Origin: Actinomycetota bacterium
GTDB taxonomy: Bacteria; Actinomycetota; Actinomycetes; Nanopelagicales; Nanopelagicaceae
Direction: 5' to 3'
Length of the DNA stretch: 16,017 nt
NCBI GenBank assembly: GCA_027730465.1
Contig: JAQCGQ010000006.1
Location: forward strand, 1 to 16,017
Of the stretch, positions 8,529 to 15,693 are shown one piece after another. A program made the translations under genes and the position numbers. Under the pieces are notes generated by a model. It was not told the DNA's origin, did not search any database, and saw only the letters and a list, made by a program, of their open reading frames with translations. Position 1 is the first letter of the stretch, and each line of letters starts with the position of its first letter.

Positions 8529-11117
8529 TTAGTGAGCTGCTAGATCCCAGCTTTCACCAAATCCAATATTTACATCCAGTTTAACTTTGAGTTTAAATGC
8601 ATTTGCCATCTGCTCTCGCACAACCGTTTCCAGAACTTTTGCTTCACCTGGCATAACTTCAAAGATCAACTCATCATGAACTTGCAGTAGTGGACGAGAT
8701 TTCAAACTTTTCTCAAGCAATTGCCGATTAATATTTAGCAAAGCAATCTTGATTATGTCAGCTGCAGAGCCTTGGATTGGTGCATTCAAGGCTGCTCGTT
8801 CTGCGATCTCTCTGCGTTGGCGGTTATCATGATTTAGATCTGGCAGATAACGACGTCGTCCAAGAATGGTTTCGGTGTAACCCTTCGCTCTTGCTTTAAT
8901 TACAACCGATTTCAAGTAGTCGCGAATCCCACCAAATCTTTCAAAGTATGTGCTCATTAGTTTCGAAGCTTGGGTTGGATCGATATCCAATGTTTGAGCT
9001 AAACCAAATGAAGATAAACCATAGGCCAACCCATATGACATCGCTTTGATTGTTCGACGCATCTCGGCATCAACCTCAGAGGGTTTAACGCCAAACACTA
9101 AGGCACCAACAGTTGAATGCAGATCCTCACCTGATTCAAATGCCTGGATTAATCCCTTATCATTTGAAAGGTGCGCCATAATGCGCATTTCAATTTGACT
9201 GTAATCAGCGGTTAATAACTGTGTATATGGATGTTGAGCGACAAAACAACCGCGAATGTGTCGACCTTCATCGGTGCGAACTGGAATATTTTGTAAATTT
9301 GGTTCAGTTGATGAAAGTCTTCCCGTTGCCGCAACTGTTTGCTGAAAGGTTGTACGTATTCGGCCATCATTAGCAGTAGCGGATATCAAACCTTCTACCG
9401 TTGTTTGTAATTTGCTGCTCTCTCTTATTCGCATTAAATGTTGCAATATCGGATGGTTTGTCTTATTAAGTAACCAGTTCAGGCTTTCGGCATCAGTAGT
9501 AAAACCAGTTTTAATCTTCTTGGTTCTTGGGAGTTTTAACTCATCAAAGAGAACTACCTGAAGCTGTTTGGGAGAAGCGGCATTAAATTCATGACCCGCC
9601 ACCTTGTATGCAGCCTCTGTCTGCTCTTTCACTATAGCGGCAAAATCTAATGACAGCTCTTTGAGTTTTACTGAATCAGCAGCAATTCCAATCTTTTCCA
9701 GTTGCGCCAATGCGATCAGGGTTGGAATCTCTATTTTTTCATAAAGTTCTACCATCTGCTTGTTGCTTAACTCCGTAAATAAGATTTCATGTAAAGCGTA
9801 GATCCATCCGGCAGCTTTTGGTTCAAAAGATTCAAATAAGCCATCTTGATCAATCTGGATCCCAAGTAATCGTTGCGCTAAATCATTGATTTCTAGATTT
9901 CTACTTCCAGGATTGTTTAAATAAGCCAAAATCTCTACATCTGATTTCAGACCATTTAAATTAAACCGCTTAATAAGCCACTTCGCCCCATGCACGATCT
10001 TCTTAATCTTCGAATCACTAATCCAGTCACCGATATCAATATCTGTTGCTTCGTAAATATTAAGTGGGTCAATTGCAATCGAATACCTAATTAAATTACC
10101 CTCAACAACCTCAATATGAATTGACACTGGATTTTTCATCGTGGCTATCTTGGTTGAAATTTCTGCTGAAGTACAAAGAGTTACCGCGGGATCTACCGCC
10201 TTAATCGTTGGCACTTCAACACCAATTTGTGGAAGCACTTTTAGGCGCTCCTTAAGTGCTTTAATCTCAAGTTCATCAAAAATCTTATTTGTTGCATTTA
10301 TATCAAACCCTTGCCAGGTGAGCTCTTGGATTTGCACCTCGAGCTCTACATTACTTAACAATTGCGTTAGCTCACGATTTAATTTAACGGTATCGATATT
10401 TTCACGTAATGCCTGGCCTACCTTGCCAGTTATTTGATCAGCATGTGACAACAACTCTGGCAGGGATCCGTAATCAACAATCCATTTGGTAGCAGTTTTT
10501 TCACCTACGCCGGGAAGTGAAGGGAGGTTATCGCTTGGATCGCCACGAAGGGCGGCAAAATCTGCATACTGCGCAGGGGTAAGTCCATATTTTTCAAAGA
10601 GTGCATCTGGCGTCATTCGAATCATCTCGGTGACACCTTTTTTTGGATACAAAACTGTGGTTTGTTGATTAACTAATTGAAATGCATCTCGATCGCCGGT
10701 ACAGATTGAAACTTGAAAATTTTCAAGTTCAGCACGCTTAGCAAAGGTTGCGATGATGTCATCCGCTTCAAATCCCTCAACTGCAAAGTACTTAATGCCA
10801 AAGGCGGTGATTAACTCATTAATATGAGCGAGTTGGGAGCGAAACTCATCTGGGGTGCTACTTCGCTGAGCTTTATACTCAGGGAATCTTTCGCTTCTAA
10901 ATGTTTTGCGAGAAACATCCAAGGCAACCGCGATATGAGTTGGCCTCTCTTCCTTTAGTAAATTTATAATCATTGAGGCAAAGCCGTAAATTGCATTTGT
11001 TGGCTGTCCATTTGAACTACGAAAATTGTCGGCAGGTAAGGCATAAAATGCTCGGTAGGCCATTGAGTGGCCATCAATCAGCAGTAGATGTTGCTTCCTT
11101 ATATCCCCCGAACTCAT
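8529..11117 (-). CDS. polA: DNA polymerase I
   Basis: Pol I removes RNA primers and fills the gaps left by excision repair. It has 862 residues. The N-terminal 5' nuclease (about 10-300) keeps D15, EADD at 117-120, TGDRD at 140-144, GDPSDN at 192-197 and a helix-hairpin-helix at 201-209. The middle 3'-5' exonuclease-like region (about 310-450) is degenerate: where the family has the DxE motif, H334-I-E336 is found, and the later Asp sites are not recognisable, so proofreading is probably absent, as usual in actinobacterial Pol I. The polymerase part has motif A ADYSQIE (D638), motif B with R688, K691 and Y695, and motif C VHDE (H814, D815). Y695 sits where E. coli has F762. The start ATG lies 6 bases after a TAAGAT -10 box with no Shine-Dalgarno, suggesting a leaderless mRNA. 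Confidence 0.98.
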   Translation of the reverse strand: MSSGDIRKQHLLLIDGHSMAYRAFYALPADNFRSSNGQPTNAIYGFASMIINLLKEERPTHIAVALDVSRKTFRSERFPEYKAQRSSTPDEFRSQLAHINELITAFGIKYFAVEGFEADDIIATFAKRAELENFQVSICTGDRDAFQLVNQQTTVLYPKKGVTEMIRMTPDALFEKYGLTPAQYADFAALRGDPSDNLPSLPGVGEKTATKWIVDYGSLPELLSHADQITGKVGQALRENIDTVKLNRELTQLLSNVELEVQIQELTWQGFDINATNKIFDELEIKALKERLKVLPQIGVEVPTIKAVDPAVTLCTSAEISTKIATMKNPVSIHIEVVEGNLIRYSIAIDPLNIYEATDIDIGDWISDSKIKKIVHGAKWLIKRFNLNGLKSDVEILAYLNNPGSRNLEINDLAQRLLGIQIDQDGLFESFEPKAAGWIYALHEILFTELSNKQMVELYEKIEIPTLIALAQLEKIGIAADSVKLKELSLDFAAIVKEQTEAAYKVAGHEFNAASPKQLQVVLFDELKLPRTKKIKTGFTTDAESLNWLLNKTNHPILQHLMRIRESSKLQTTVEGLISATANDGRIRTTFQQTVAATGRLSSTEPNLQNIPVRTDEGRHIRGCFVAQHPYTQLLTADYSQIEMRIMAHLSNDKGLIQAFESGEDLHSTVGALVFGVKPSEVDAEMRRTIKAMSYGLAYGLSSFGLAQTLDIDPTQASKLMSTYFERFGGIRDYLKSVVIKARAKGYTETILGRRRYLPDLNHDNRQRREIAERAALNAPIQGSAADIIKIALLNINRQLLEKSLKSRPLLQVHDELIFEVMPGEAKVLETVVREQMANAFKLKVKLDVNIGFGESWDLAAH

Positions 11118-11123
11118 ATTGGG

Positions 11124-11153
11124 ATCTTAATTGCCAAAGACCATCATTGTCGG
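11124..11153 (-). promoter_or_regulatory. Probable leaderless polA promoter
   Basis: The minus strand has TAAGAT (11129-11124) exactly 6 bases before the polA ATG, with CCGACA (11153-11148) 18 bases further upstream as a 4-of-6 match to TTGACA. No Shine-Dalgarno is present between. The arrangement fits transcription starting at the ATG. Confidence 0.55.
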
Positions 11154-11161
11154 GATAAACT
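11131..11161 (+). promoter_or_regulatory. Probable leaderless promoter of the thioesterase gene
   Basis: TTGCCA (11131-11136, 5 of 6 to TTGACA) and TAAACT (11156-11161, TANNNT) are 19 bases apart, and the -10 ends 7 bases before ATG 11169. No Shine-Dalgarno is seen. The -10 is bracketed by a perfect 5-bp inverted repeat, CGGGA at 11151-11155 and TCCCG at 11162-11166. It interleaves with the divergent polA promoter. Confidence 0.5.
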
Positions 11162-11168
11162 TCCCGCC

Positions 11169-11573
11169 ATGAGTGATTTCTTAGAAGTAATTGAGGCTCG
11201 CGGTAGTGGTGCTCTTGATAAAAAAATGGGAATTGAAATTCTCGAGGCATCCCCTGAACGCCTAGTAGGAAAAATGCCGGTTGAGGGAAATACGCAACCA
11301 ATTGGATTACTTCATGGCGGCGCTAATGTAGTTCTTGCTGAATCTCTGGGATCTATCGGCACTCAATTACATGCTGGTCCTAATCGAAAAATTGTTGGCG
11401 TAGATATCAACGCCACCCACCATAAATCAGCAACAGCTGGTTTTGTGACGGGAGTAGCCACAGCAATCTCTCTGGGAAAGTCTATGTGTAGTTATGAGAT
11501 TGTTATCAGCAATGATGCGGGTGAAAGAACCTGCACGGCGAGAATTACCTGTTTGATTCTTGCCGAAAGATAG
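11169..11573 (+). CDS. Hotdog-fold thioesterase, PaaI/MenI-like
   Basis: A 134-residue protein of the small acyl-CoA thioesterase family, which hydrolyses acyl- or aroyl-CoA thioesters in the cytoplasm. Seen: the hotdog helix motif NTQPIGLLHGGANVVLAES (41-59), with H49-G50-G51 and the likely catalytic E58, then the strand region IVGVDINATHHKSA (75-88) typical of PaaI-like proteins. Length is normal for one hotdog domain; such enzymes act as dimers or tetramers. The frame is open upstream to 11088, but that part is antisense to polA, so ATG 11169 is preferred: it matches the usual family N-terminus and has a well-spaced -10 box. Such a gene next to polA recurs in actinobacteria. The substrate cannot be told from sequence; 1,4-dihydroxy-2-naphthoyl-CoA (menaquinone synthesis) or phenylacetyl-type CoA esters are family precedents. 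Confidence 0.9.
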   Translation: MSDFLEVIEARGSGALDKKMGIEILEASPERLVGKMPVEGNTQPIGLLHGGANVVLAESLGSIGTQLHAGPNRKIVGVDINATHHKSATAGFVTGVATAISLGKSMCSYEIVISNDAGERTCTARITCLILAER

Positions 11574-11693
11574 GCCTAGGGTTATTGTTTGCCTCTACCT
11601 TTTCAACCTGAGCAGCACCTTTGACCTAGGTATATGGATCACTAACGGCGGTTGTTACGGGAAAAGTTTCTAATTAATAAGGGGGGGCTGCTT
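11574..11693 (+). promoter_or_regulatory. Spacer with livH control signals, no clear promoter
   Basis: This 120-base gap shows no convincing terminator for the thioesterase gene. A good -35-like TTGACC lies at 11621-11626, but no TANNNT hexamer follows at 17 to 19 bases (TAACGG at 11643 is the nearest, at 16). CCTAGG occurs twice, at 11575 and 11625. The G-rich Shine-Dalgarno of livH (AAGGGGGGG, 11679-11687) closes the spacer. The operon promoter probably lies here but cannot be placed firmly. Confidence 0.35.
11679..11687 (+). promoter_or_regulatory. Shine-Dalgarno site that sets the livH start
   Basis: AAGGGGGGG ends 6 bases before GTG 11694. The frame is open from TTG 11652, but that codon lacks a Shine-Dalgarno and would place 14 extra residues ahead of a well-formed signal peptide. 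The site favours GTG 11694. Confidence 0.65.
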
Positions 11694-13007
11694 GTGATAA
11701 GACAGAGCTCCCTGAACTCCGTTTCAATCCTTAAGAAAGTAATTTACTCACTCGTACTCGCAATAATTGCCGGTATTTTCTCCTTCGGGGTTTCACTTAG
11801 CCCTGCTACCGCAGCACAAGCTGATGAGGCTGTTCTATATGGTGTGGTCACAGATAAGGATGATTTGCCATTACCTGGCATTGGCATTTCAGTAATTGGA
11901 CCAGATGGATTTGAGGATCAGGTTTTAACTGATGCCGAAGGCGCATGGCGAATTGTCACCAAAGCTACCGGAGTATATGAAATATCCATAGATGAGAACT
12001 CTTTACCAAAGGGACAGGGCTTAACTAATCCAGAACGGGCTACCGTAAAAGTCTCGGTCTTTATGCTTGGCATTGATCTAGCGATTCAATTTCCGATTGG
12101 TGTTGGAGTTGTGAAGGCTACTCGCTTGGAGCGCGCACCCCAATTAGCGCTAGATGGTTTAATCCTTGGCTTGATTATTGGCTTAGCCGCGCTAGGTTTA
12201 AATCTCATTTTTGGTACAACTGGACTTACAAATTTTGCACATGGTGAAATTTTGACTATGGGTGGAATTATTACCTATTACTTAAGTTTAAATTTTGGCC
12301 TATCTTTAATTATTGCAATACCGCTCGCGATCTTGATTACCGCTGCAGTCGCTGGCTGGGCACAAAATCAATACCTATGGAAACCATTGCGAAGGCGTGG
12401 TACGGGGTTAATCGCAATGCTGGTTGTCTCAATAGGTTTTGCGATTTTTATTAGGTACTTCTTCCTATTTATTTTTGGTGGTGGCACTAAGCAATTGCCA
12501 CAGTATGCCGGTCAAGCTGGTCTTGATTTAGGGTTAGTGAGCATCACACCAAAATCCATCATCACAACAATTTTTGCCATCATATTTTTAATTTTAGCCA
12601 CTCTTTGGTTGTTAAAGACAAAGATGGGTAAGGCCAGTCGTGCCGTTGCAGACAATCCCGCCTTAGCTTCGGCCTCAGGAATTGATGTTGAGAAGGTAAT
12701 TAGATCGGTTTGGATTCTAGGCGCTGCCCTAGCTGCATACGCCGGCATTATTTTGACAACAAACCAAGGTGTAAGTTTCTTGATGGGTCAAGATACTTTG
12801 TTATTGATATTTGCCGCCGTAACTCTGGGAGGTCTAGGTACCGCAAATGGCGCATTGATTGGCTCATTGATAATTGGTCTGATGGTGCAACTATCTACAC
12901 TGTTCATACCAACTGAGTTGAAGTATGTGGGAGCGCTAGTGGTTTTAATTCTGATTCTCATCATCAGGCCTCAAGGAATTCTAGGCAAGAAAGACAGGAT
13001 TGGATAA
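11694..13007 (+). CDS. livH: Branched-chain amino acid ABC permease LivH with an exported N-terminal domain
   Basis: One of the two membrane subunits of an HAAT-family importer. From GTG 11694 the protein has 437 residues, about 130 to 150 more than ordinary LivH. Residues 1-40 look like a signal peptide: basic start with K14-K15, a hydrophobic stretch, then SPATAA with a likely cut near 40/41. Residues 46 to about 110 resemble a carboxypeptidase-regulatory or Ig-like beta-sandwich (GVVTDKDDLPLPGIGISV, a DAEGAWRI turn, GVYEISID), which should lie outside the membrane. The permease core starts near 152 with about eight membrane segments, NFAHGE at 180-185, the ATPase-contact loop RAVADNPALASASGI at 316-330, LGGLGTANGALIG at 378-390 and IRPQGILG near the end. 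The stop abuts livM. The permease call is firm; the role of the extra domain is unknown. Confidence 0.93.
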   Translation: MIRQSSLNSVSILKKVIYSLVLAIIAGIFSFGVSLSPATAAQADEAVLYGVVTDKDDLPLPGIGISVIGPDGFEDQVLTDAEGAWRIVTKATGVYEISIDENSLPKGQGLTNPERATVKVSVFMLGIDLAIQFPIGVGVVKATRLERAPQLALDGLILGLIIGLAALGLNLIFGTTGLTNFAHGEILTMGGIITYYLSLNFGLSLIIAIPLAILITAAVAGWAQNQYLWKPLRRRGTGLIAMLVVSIGFAIFIRYFFLFIFGGGTKQLPQYAGQAGLDLGLVSITPKSIITTIFAIIFLILATLWLLKTKMGKASRAVADNPALASASGIDVEKVIRSVWILGAALAAYAGIILTTNQGVSFLMGQDTLLLIFAAVTLGGLGTANGALIGSLIIGLMVQLSTLFIPTELKYVGALVVLILILIIRPQGILGKKDRIG

Positions 13008-14003
13008 ATGGATTTTCTCTTCATAGCTCAACAAACTCTTGGTGCCACTATTGGCGTGAACACCGTCATCTTCGCCTTAGCTGCGATCGGATTGAATATG
13101 CACTTTGGCTACACCGGTTTACTTAACTTTGGCCAGGCCGGATTTTTAGCGGTCGGCGCCTACTCCGTTGCAGTTTCAGTTGAGACCTATGGAGTTCCAC
13201 TTTTCATCTCATTCTTGATTGGTATTTTAAACTCAGTGATCTTTGCGTTGATTCTAGGTATTCCAACACTTCGACTGCGAGCAGATTATCTAGCGATAGT
13301 CACAATTGCCGCGGCTGAGATTATTCGAAAGGTTACCCGATCAGCCACATTTAATGATGTACTCGGTGGTTCAGATGGAATAAGTGGAAAGTTTGGTAAA
13401 GATTTCTTTGATTTCAATCCATTTAAATCAGGGTTGGAAACCTCGATCATTAGATTTAGCGCAAATGATCTTTGGGTAGTTATCGTTGGCTGGACAATAG
13501 TTGCCATTATTACCTTTCTGATGTGGGTTATGGTCAACTCTCCTTGGGGCCGGGTATTAAAGGCAATTCGTGAAGATGAGGATGCGGTCCGTTCATTAGG
13601 TAAGAATGTTTATCTATACAAAATGCAATCATTGATAATTGGTGGTGTGATCGGCTCAATTGCTGGCTTTGTATACGCACTTTCACGCCAATCTGTACAA
13701 CCTGATAATTACAGTACCGCTCTAACATTCTTTACCTATACAGTTTTAATCCTAGGTGGTGCCGCCCGGGTCTTCTCGCCAATCATTGGTGCAATGATCT
13801 TTTGGTTCCTAATTGTCTTTATCGAACAAATGCTGCGCCAAGCAGTTACAGCTGGCTATATTCCAGAGTGGCTAATCGGCGTCAATCAAGTTGGTCAGAT
13901 TCGATTTATGTTAATGGGTCTTGGATTGATGCTCTTAATGATCTTCCGGCCACAGGGTATTTTTGGTGATAAGAAAGAGTTGGCACTTGATGCAAGAGCG
14001 TAA
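13008..14003 (+). CDS. livM: Branched-chain amino acid ABC permease LivM
   Basis: Second membrane subunit, pairing with LivH to form the channel. It has 331 residues, ordinary length, with no exported extra domain. Seen: GLNMHFGYTGLLNFGQAGF at 28-46, the hallmark first-helix region; several hydrophobic segments; the EAA-like ATPase-contact loop SPWGRVLKAIREDEDAVRSLG at about 178-198; LGGAARVFSPIIGA at 249-262; and FRPQGIFG at 313-320. ATG 13008 directly follows the livH TAA with no spacer, and AGGA at 12996-12999 lies 8 bases ahead, so translation is coupled and also independently primed. The 3' end overlaps the livG start. A hydrophilic loop at about 112-152 is likely extracytoplasmic and may meet the binding protein. 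Confidence 0.96.
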   Translation: MDFLFIAQQTLGATIGVNTVIFALAAIGLNMHFGYTGLLNFGQAGFLAVGAYSVAVSVETYGVPLFISFLIGILNSVIFALILGIPTLRLRADYLAIVTIAAAEIIRKVTRSATFNDVLGGSDGISGKFGKDFFDFNPFKSGLETSIIRFSANDLWVVIVGWTIVAIITFLMWVMVNSPWGRVLKAIREDEDAVRSLGKNVYLYKMQSLIIGGVIGSIAGFVYALSRQSVQPDNYSTALTFFTYTVLILGGAARVFSPIIGAMIFWFLIVFIEQMLRQAVTAGYIPEWLIGVNQVGQIRFMLMGLGLMLLMIFRPQGIFGDKKELALDARA

Positions 14004-14886
14004 CAACAACTCCGCAGAATTTTTTCTAAATGTTGAATTAGCTCCTGGTTCTAAAAAAATGGATCCGATACTAATTGCAGATAGGGTTAGCCGAAATTTT
14101 GGCGGATTAACTGCAGTAGATGTTGAACATTTAGAGGTGCAGCGAGGTGCGATCACTGCGCTAATTGGTCCAAATGGTGCCGGTAAAACAACCTTCTTTA
14201 ATCTCTTAACTGGTTATGACAAACCAAATCATGGAGAGTGGTCATTTAATGGCAAGAATTTAAAGGATATTCCACCTTACCGAGTTGCAAAGCTTGGAAT
14301 GGTCAGAACCTTTCAACTAACTAAAGCGCTCTACCGGCTTACCGTTATTCAAAATATGGCATTAGCAGCAAAGGATCAAAAGGGTGAATCTCTACTTCGT
14401 TCATTATTCCCATTCACTTGGCGCAAGCAAGAGACTGAGATATATCTGCGTTCTGAAGAGATCTTAAAGAAATTTAAGTTAATTGATAAGAAGGATGATT
14501 TTGCAGCCGCTTTATCTGGTGGGCAACGCAAATTACTGGAGCTAGCTCGTGCATTAATGGTAGAACCAGAGTTAATAATGCTCGATGAACCGATGGCCGG
14601 TGTGAACCCAGCGCTTAAACAATCATTGCTCGAACACATCAAGGATCTACGTGCGCAAGGCAAAACAGTTCTCTTTGTTGAGCATGATATGGATATGGTG
14701 ATGGAGATAAGTGATTGGGTTGTTGTTATGGCCCAAGGAAAGATAATCGCTGAAGGTCCCCCAAAATCAATCATAAATAACCAAGAGGTAATTACCGCCT
14801 ACCTAGGCGCACACCATGACGCCGAGTTAGATGAAAATTCGGAATCTATGGCTAGCAAGAATTTGAAAGGTGGAGTAAATCAATGA
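13990..14886 (+). CDS. livG: Branched-chain amino acid ABC ATPase LivG
   Basis: One of two ATP-hydrolysing subunits driving import. From ATG 13990 it has 299 residues. Seen: Walker A GPNGAGKT at 60-67 (K66), Q-loop Q109 in RTFQLT, signature LSGGQ at 175-179, Walker B LIMLDEP at 195-201 with catalytic E200, and switch H232 in VEHDMD. The long segment between the Q-loop and signature and the sequence GVNP after Walker B are LivG-like. Start choice: 13990 overlaps livM by 14 bases and adds about 23 residues, with PGSKK just before the usual opening DPILIADRV. The alternative ATG 14059 gives the classic short N-terminus (276 residues) but has no Shine-Dalgarno. An upstream in-frame start at 13963 overlaps livM more and is less likely. 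The stop overlaps livF by four bases (ATGA). Confidence 0.93.
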   Translation: MQERNNNSAEFFLNVELAPGSKKMDPILIADRVSRNFGGLTAVDVEHLEVQRGAITALIGPNGAGKTTFFNLLTGYDKPNHGEWSFNGKNLKDIPPYRVAKLGMVRTFQLTKALYRLTVIQNMALAAKDQKGESLLRSLFPFTWRKQETEIYLRSEEILKKFKLIDKKDDFAAALSGGQRKLLELARALMVEPELIMLDEPMAGVNPALKQSLLEHIKDLRAQGKTVLFVEHDMDMVMEISDWVVVMAQGKIIAEGPPKSIINNQEVITAYLGAHHDAELDENSESMASKNLKGGVNQ

Positions 14887-15620
14887 CAACTTCAACTCCA
14901 GCATCATCCTTACTTGTCGCTTCAGAGTTAATAGCTGGTTATCTGCCAGGGGTTAATATTCTTAACGGCTGTAATTTTTATGCTAATCAGGGTGAGTTAG
15001 TTGGAATTATTGGTCCAAATGGCGCTGGAAAATCTACGCTTCTAAAATCACTCTTTGGTTTAGTAAAGATCGGCTCTGGCACAGTCACCTTACTCAATGA
15101 GAACATAACCAATATGCGAGCAGATCAGTTAGTTCAAAAGGGTATTGGATTTGTTCCGCAGTCAAACAATGTGTTTCCCTCCTTGACTATTGAAGAGAAT
15201 CTACAGATGGGTGCCTACCAATCCCCAGAAATTTATAGCGAGCGGTTTGAATTTGTAACCAATCTCTTTCCAATTCTGGCTACCCGTAGGAAGCAACGGG
15301 CTGGATCTTTATCTGGTGGTGAGCGTCAGATGGTCGCCATGGGAAGAGCGTTAATGATGGATCCAAAGGTGCTACTTCTTGATGAGCCAAGCGCTGGCTT
15401 ATCCCCGGCTTTACAAGATGAGGTTTTTGTACGTGTGCGCGAGATTAACAGGTTGGGTGTTACGGTAATCATGGTTGAACAAAATGCTCGTCGCTGTCTA
15501 CAAATTGTTGATCGAGGATATGTGCTGGATCAAGGAAAGAATGCCTATGAAGGAAGTGGCAAATCACTAGCCAAGGATCCAAAGGTCATCGAGTTGTATT
15601 TAGGTACATTAGCTAAGTAG
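14883..15620 (+). CDS. livF: Branched-chain amino acid ABC ATPase LivF
   Basis: Second ATPase of the importer, partner of LivG. It has 245 residues, usual length. Seen: Walker A GPNGAGKS at 44-51, Q-loop Q93 in FVPQSNNVFPSLT, signature LSGGE at 143-147, Walker B VLLLDEP at 163-169 with E168, and VEQNA at 198-202, where LivF proteins normally have Gln in place of the switch His. The motif FPSLTIEENL is typical of LivF. ATG 14883 overlaps the livG stop (ATGA), and GGAG at 14872-14875 lies 7 bases ahead. It is the last gene of the operon; a strong terminator starts 26 bases after the stop. Confidence 0.97.
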   Translation: MTTSTPASSLLVASELIAGYLPGVNILNGCNFYANQGELVGIIGPNGAGKSTLLKSLFGLVKIGSGTVTLLNENITNMRADQLVQKGIGFVPQSNNVFPSLTIEENLQMGAYQSPEIYSERFEFVTNLFPILATRRKQRAGSLSGGERQMVAMGRALMMDPKVLLLDEPSAGLSPALQDEVFVRVREINRLGVTVIMVEQNARRCLQIVDRGYVLDQGKNAYEGSGKSLAKDPKVIELYLGTLAK

Positions 15621-15645
15621 ATAATTAAGTATTTCAAAGCCACAA

Positions 15646-15681
15646 AAATAAAGCCCACCAAATGAATGGTGGGCTTTATTT
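15646..15681. terminator. Bidirectional Rho-independent terminator
   Basis: A perfect 15-bp inverted repeat (15646-15660 with 15667-15681) encloses a 6-base loop. The plus strand continues T-rich to about 15685, and the minus strand reads TATTTTTGTG on the other side. It lies between the convergent livF and binding-protein genes and should end both transcripts. Confidence 0.92.
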
Positions 15682-15693
15682 CTTTAATAGGTA

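Noticed and set aside
11088..11168. Upstream extension of the thioesterase by 27 codons
   Set aside because: The extra part overlaps the start of polA on the other strand and covers both promoters, and the hotdog family begins near MSDFLE.
11621..11648. A full promoter TTGACC, 16 bases, TAACGG for livH
   Set aside because: The -35 is good, but the -10 ends in G instead of the near-invariant T and the spacing is short, so it is noted only as part of the spacer.
11652..11693. TTG start for livH at 11652
   Set aside because: It has no Shine-Dalgarno and would put 14 residues before the signal peptide; GTG 11694 has a G-rich site at good spacing.
14376..14774. A 132-codon open frame on the minus strand inside livG
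   Set aside because: It is fully antisense to a well-supported ATPase, and its composition (Ser/Ile-rich, no domain) is what the reverse of livG codons gives.
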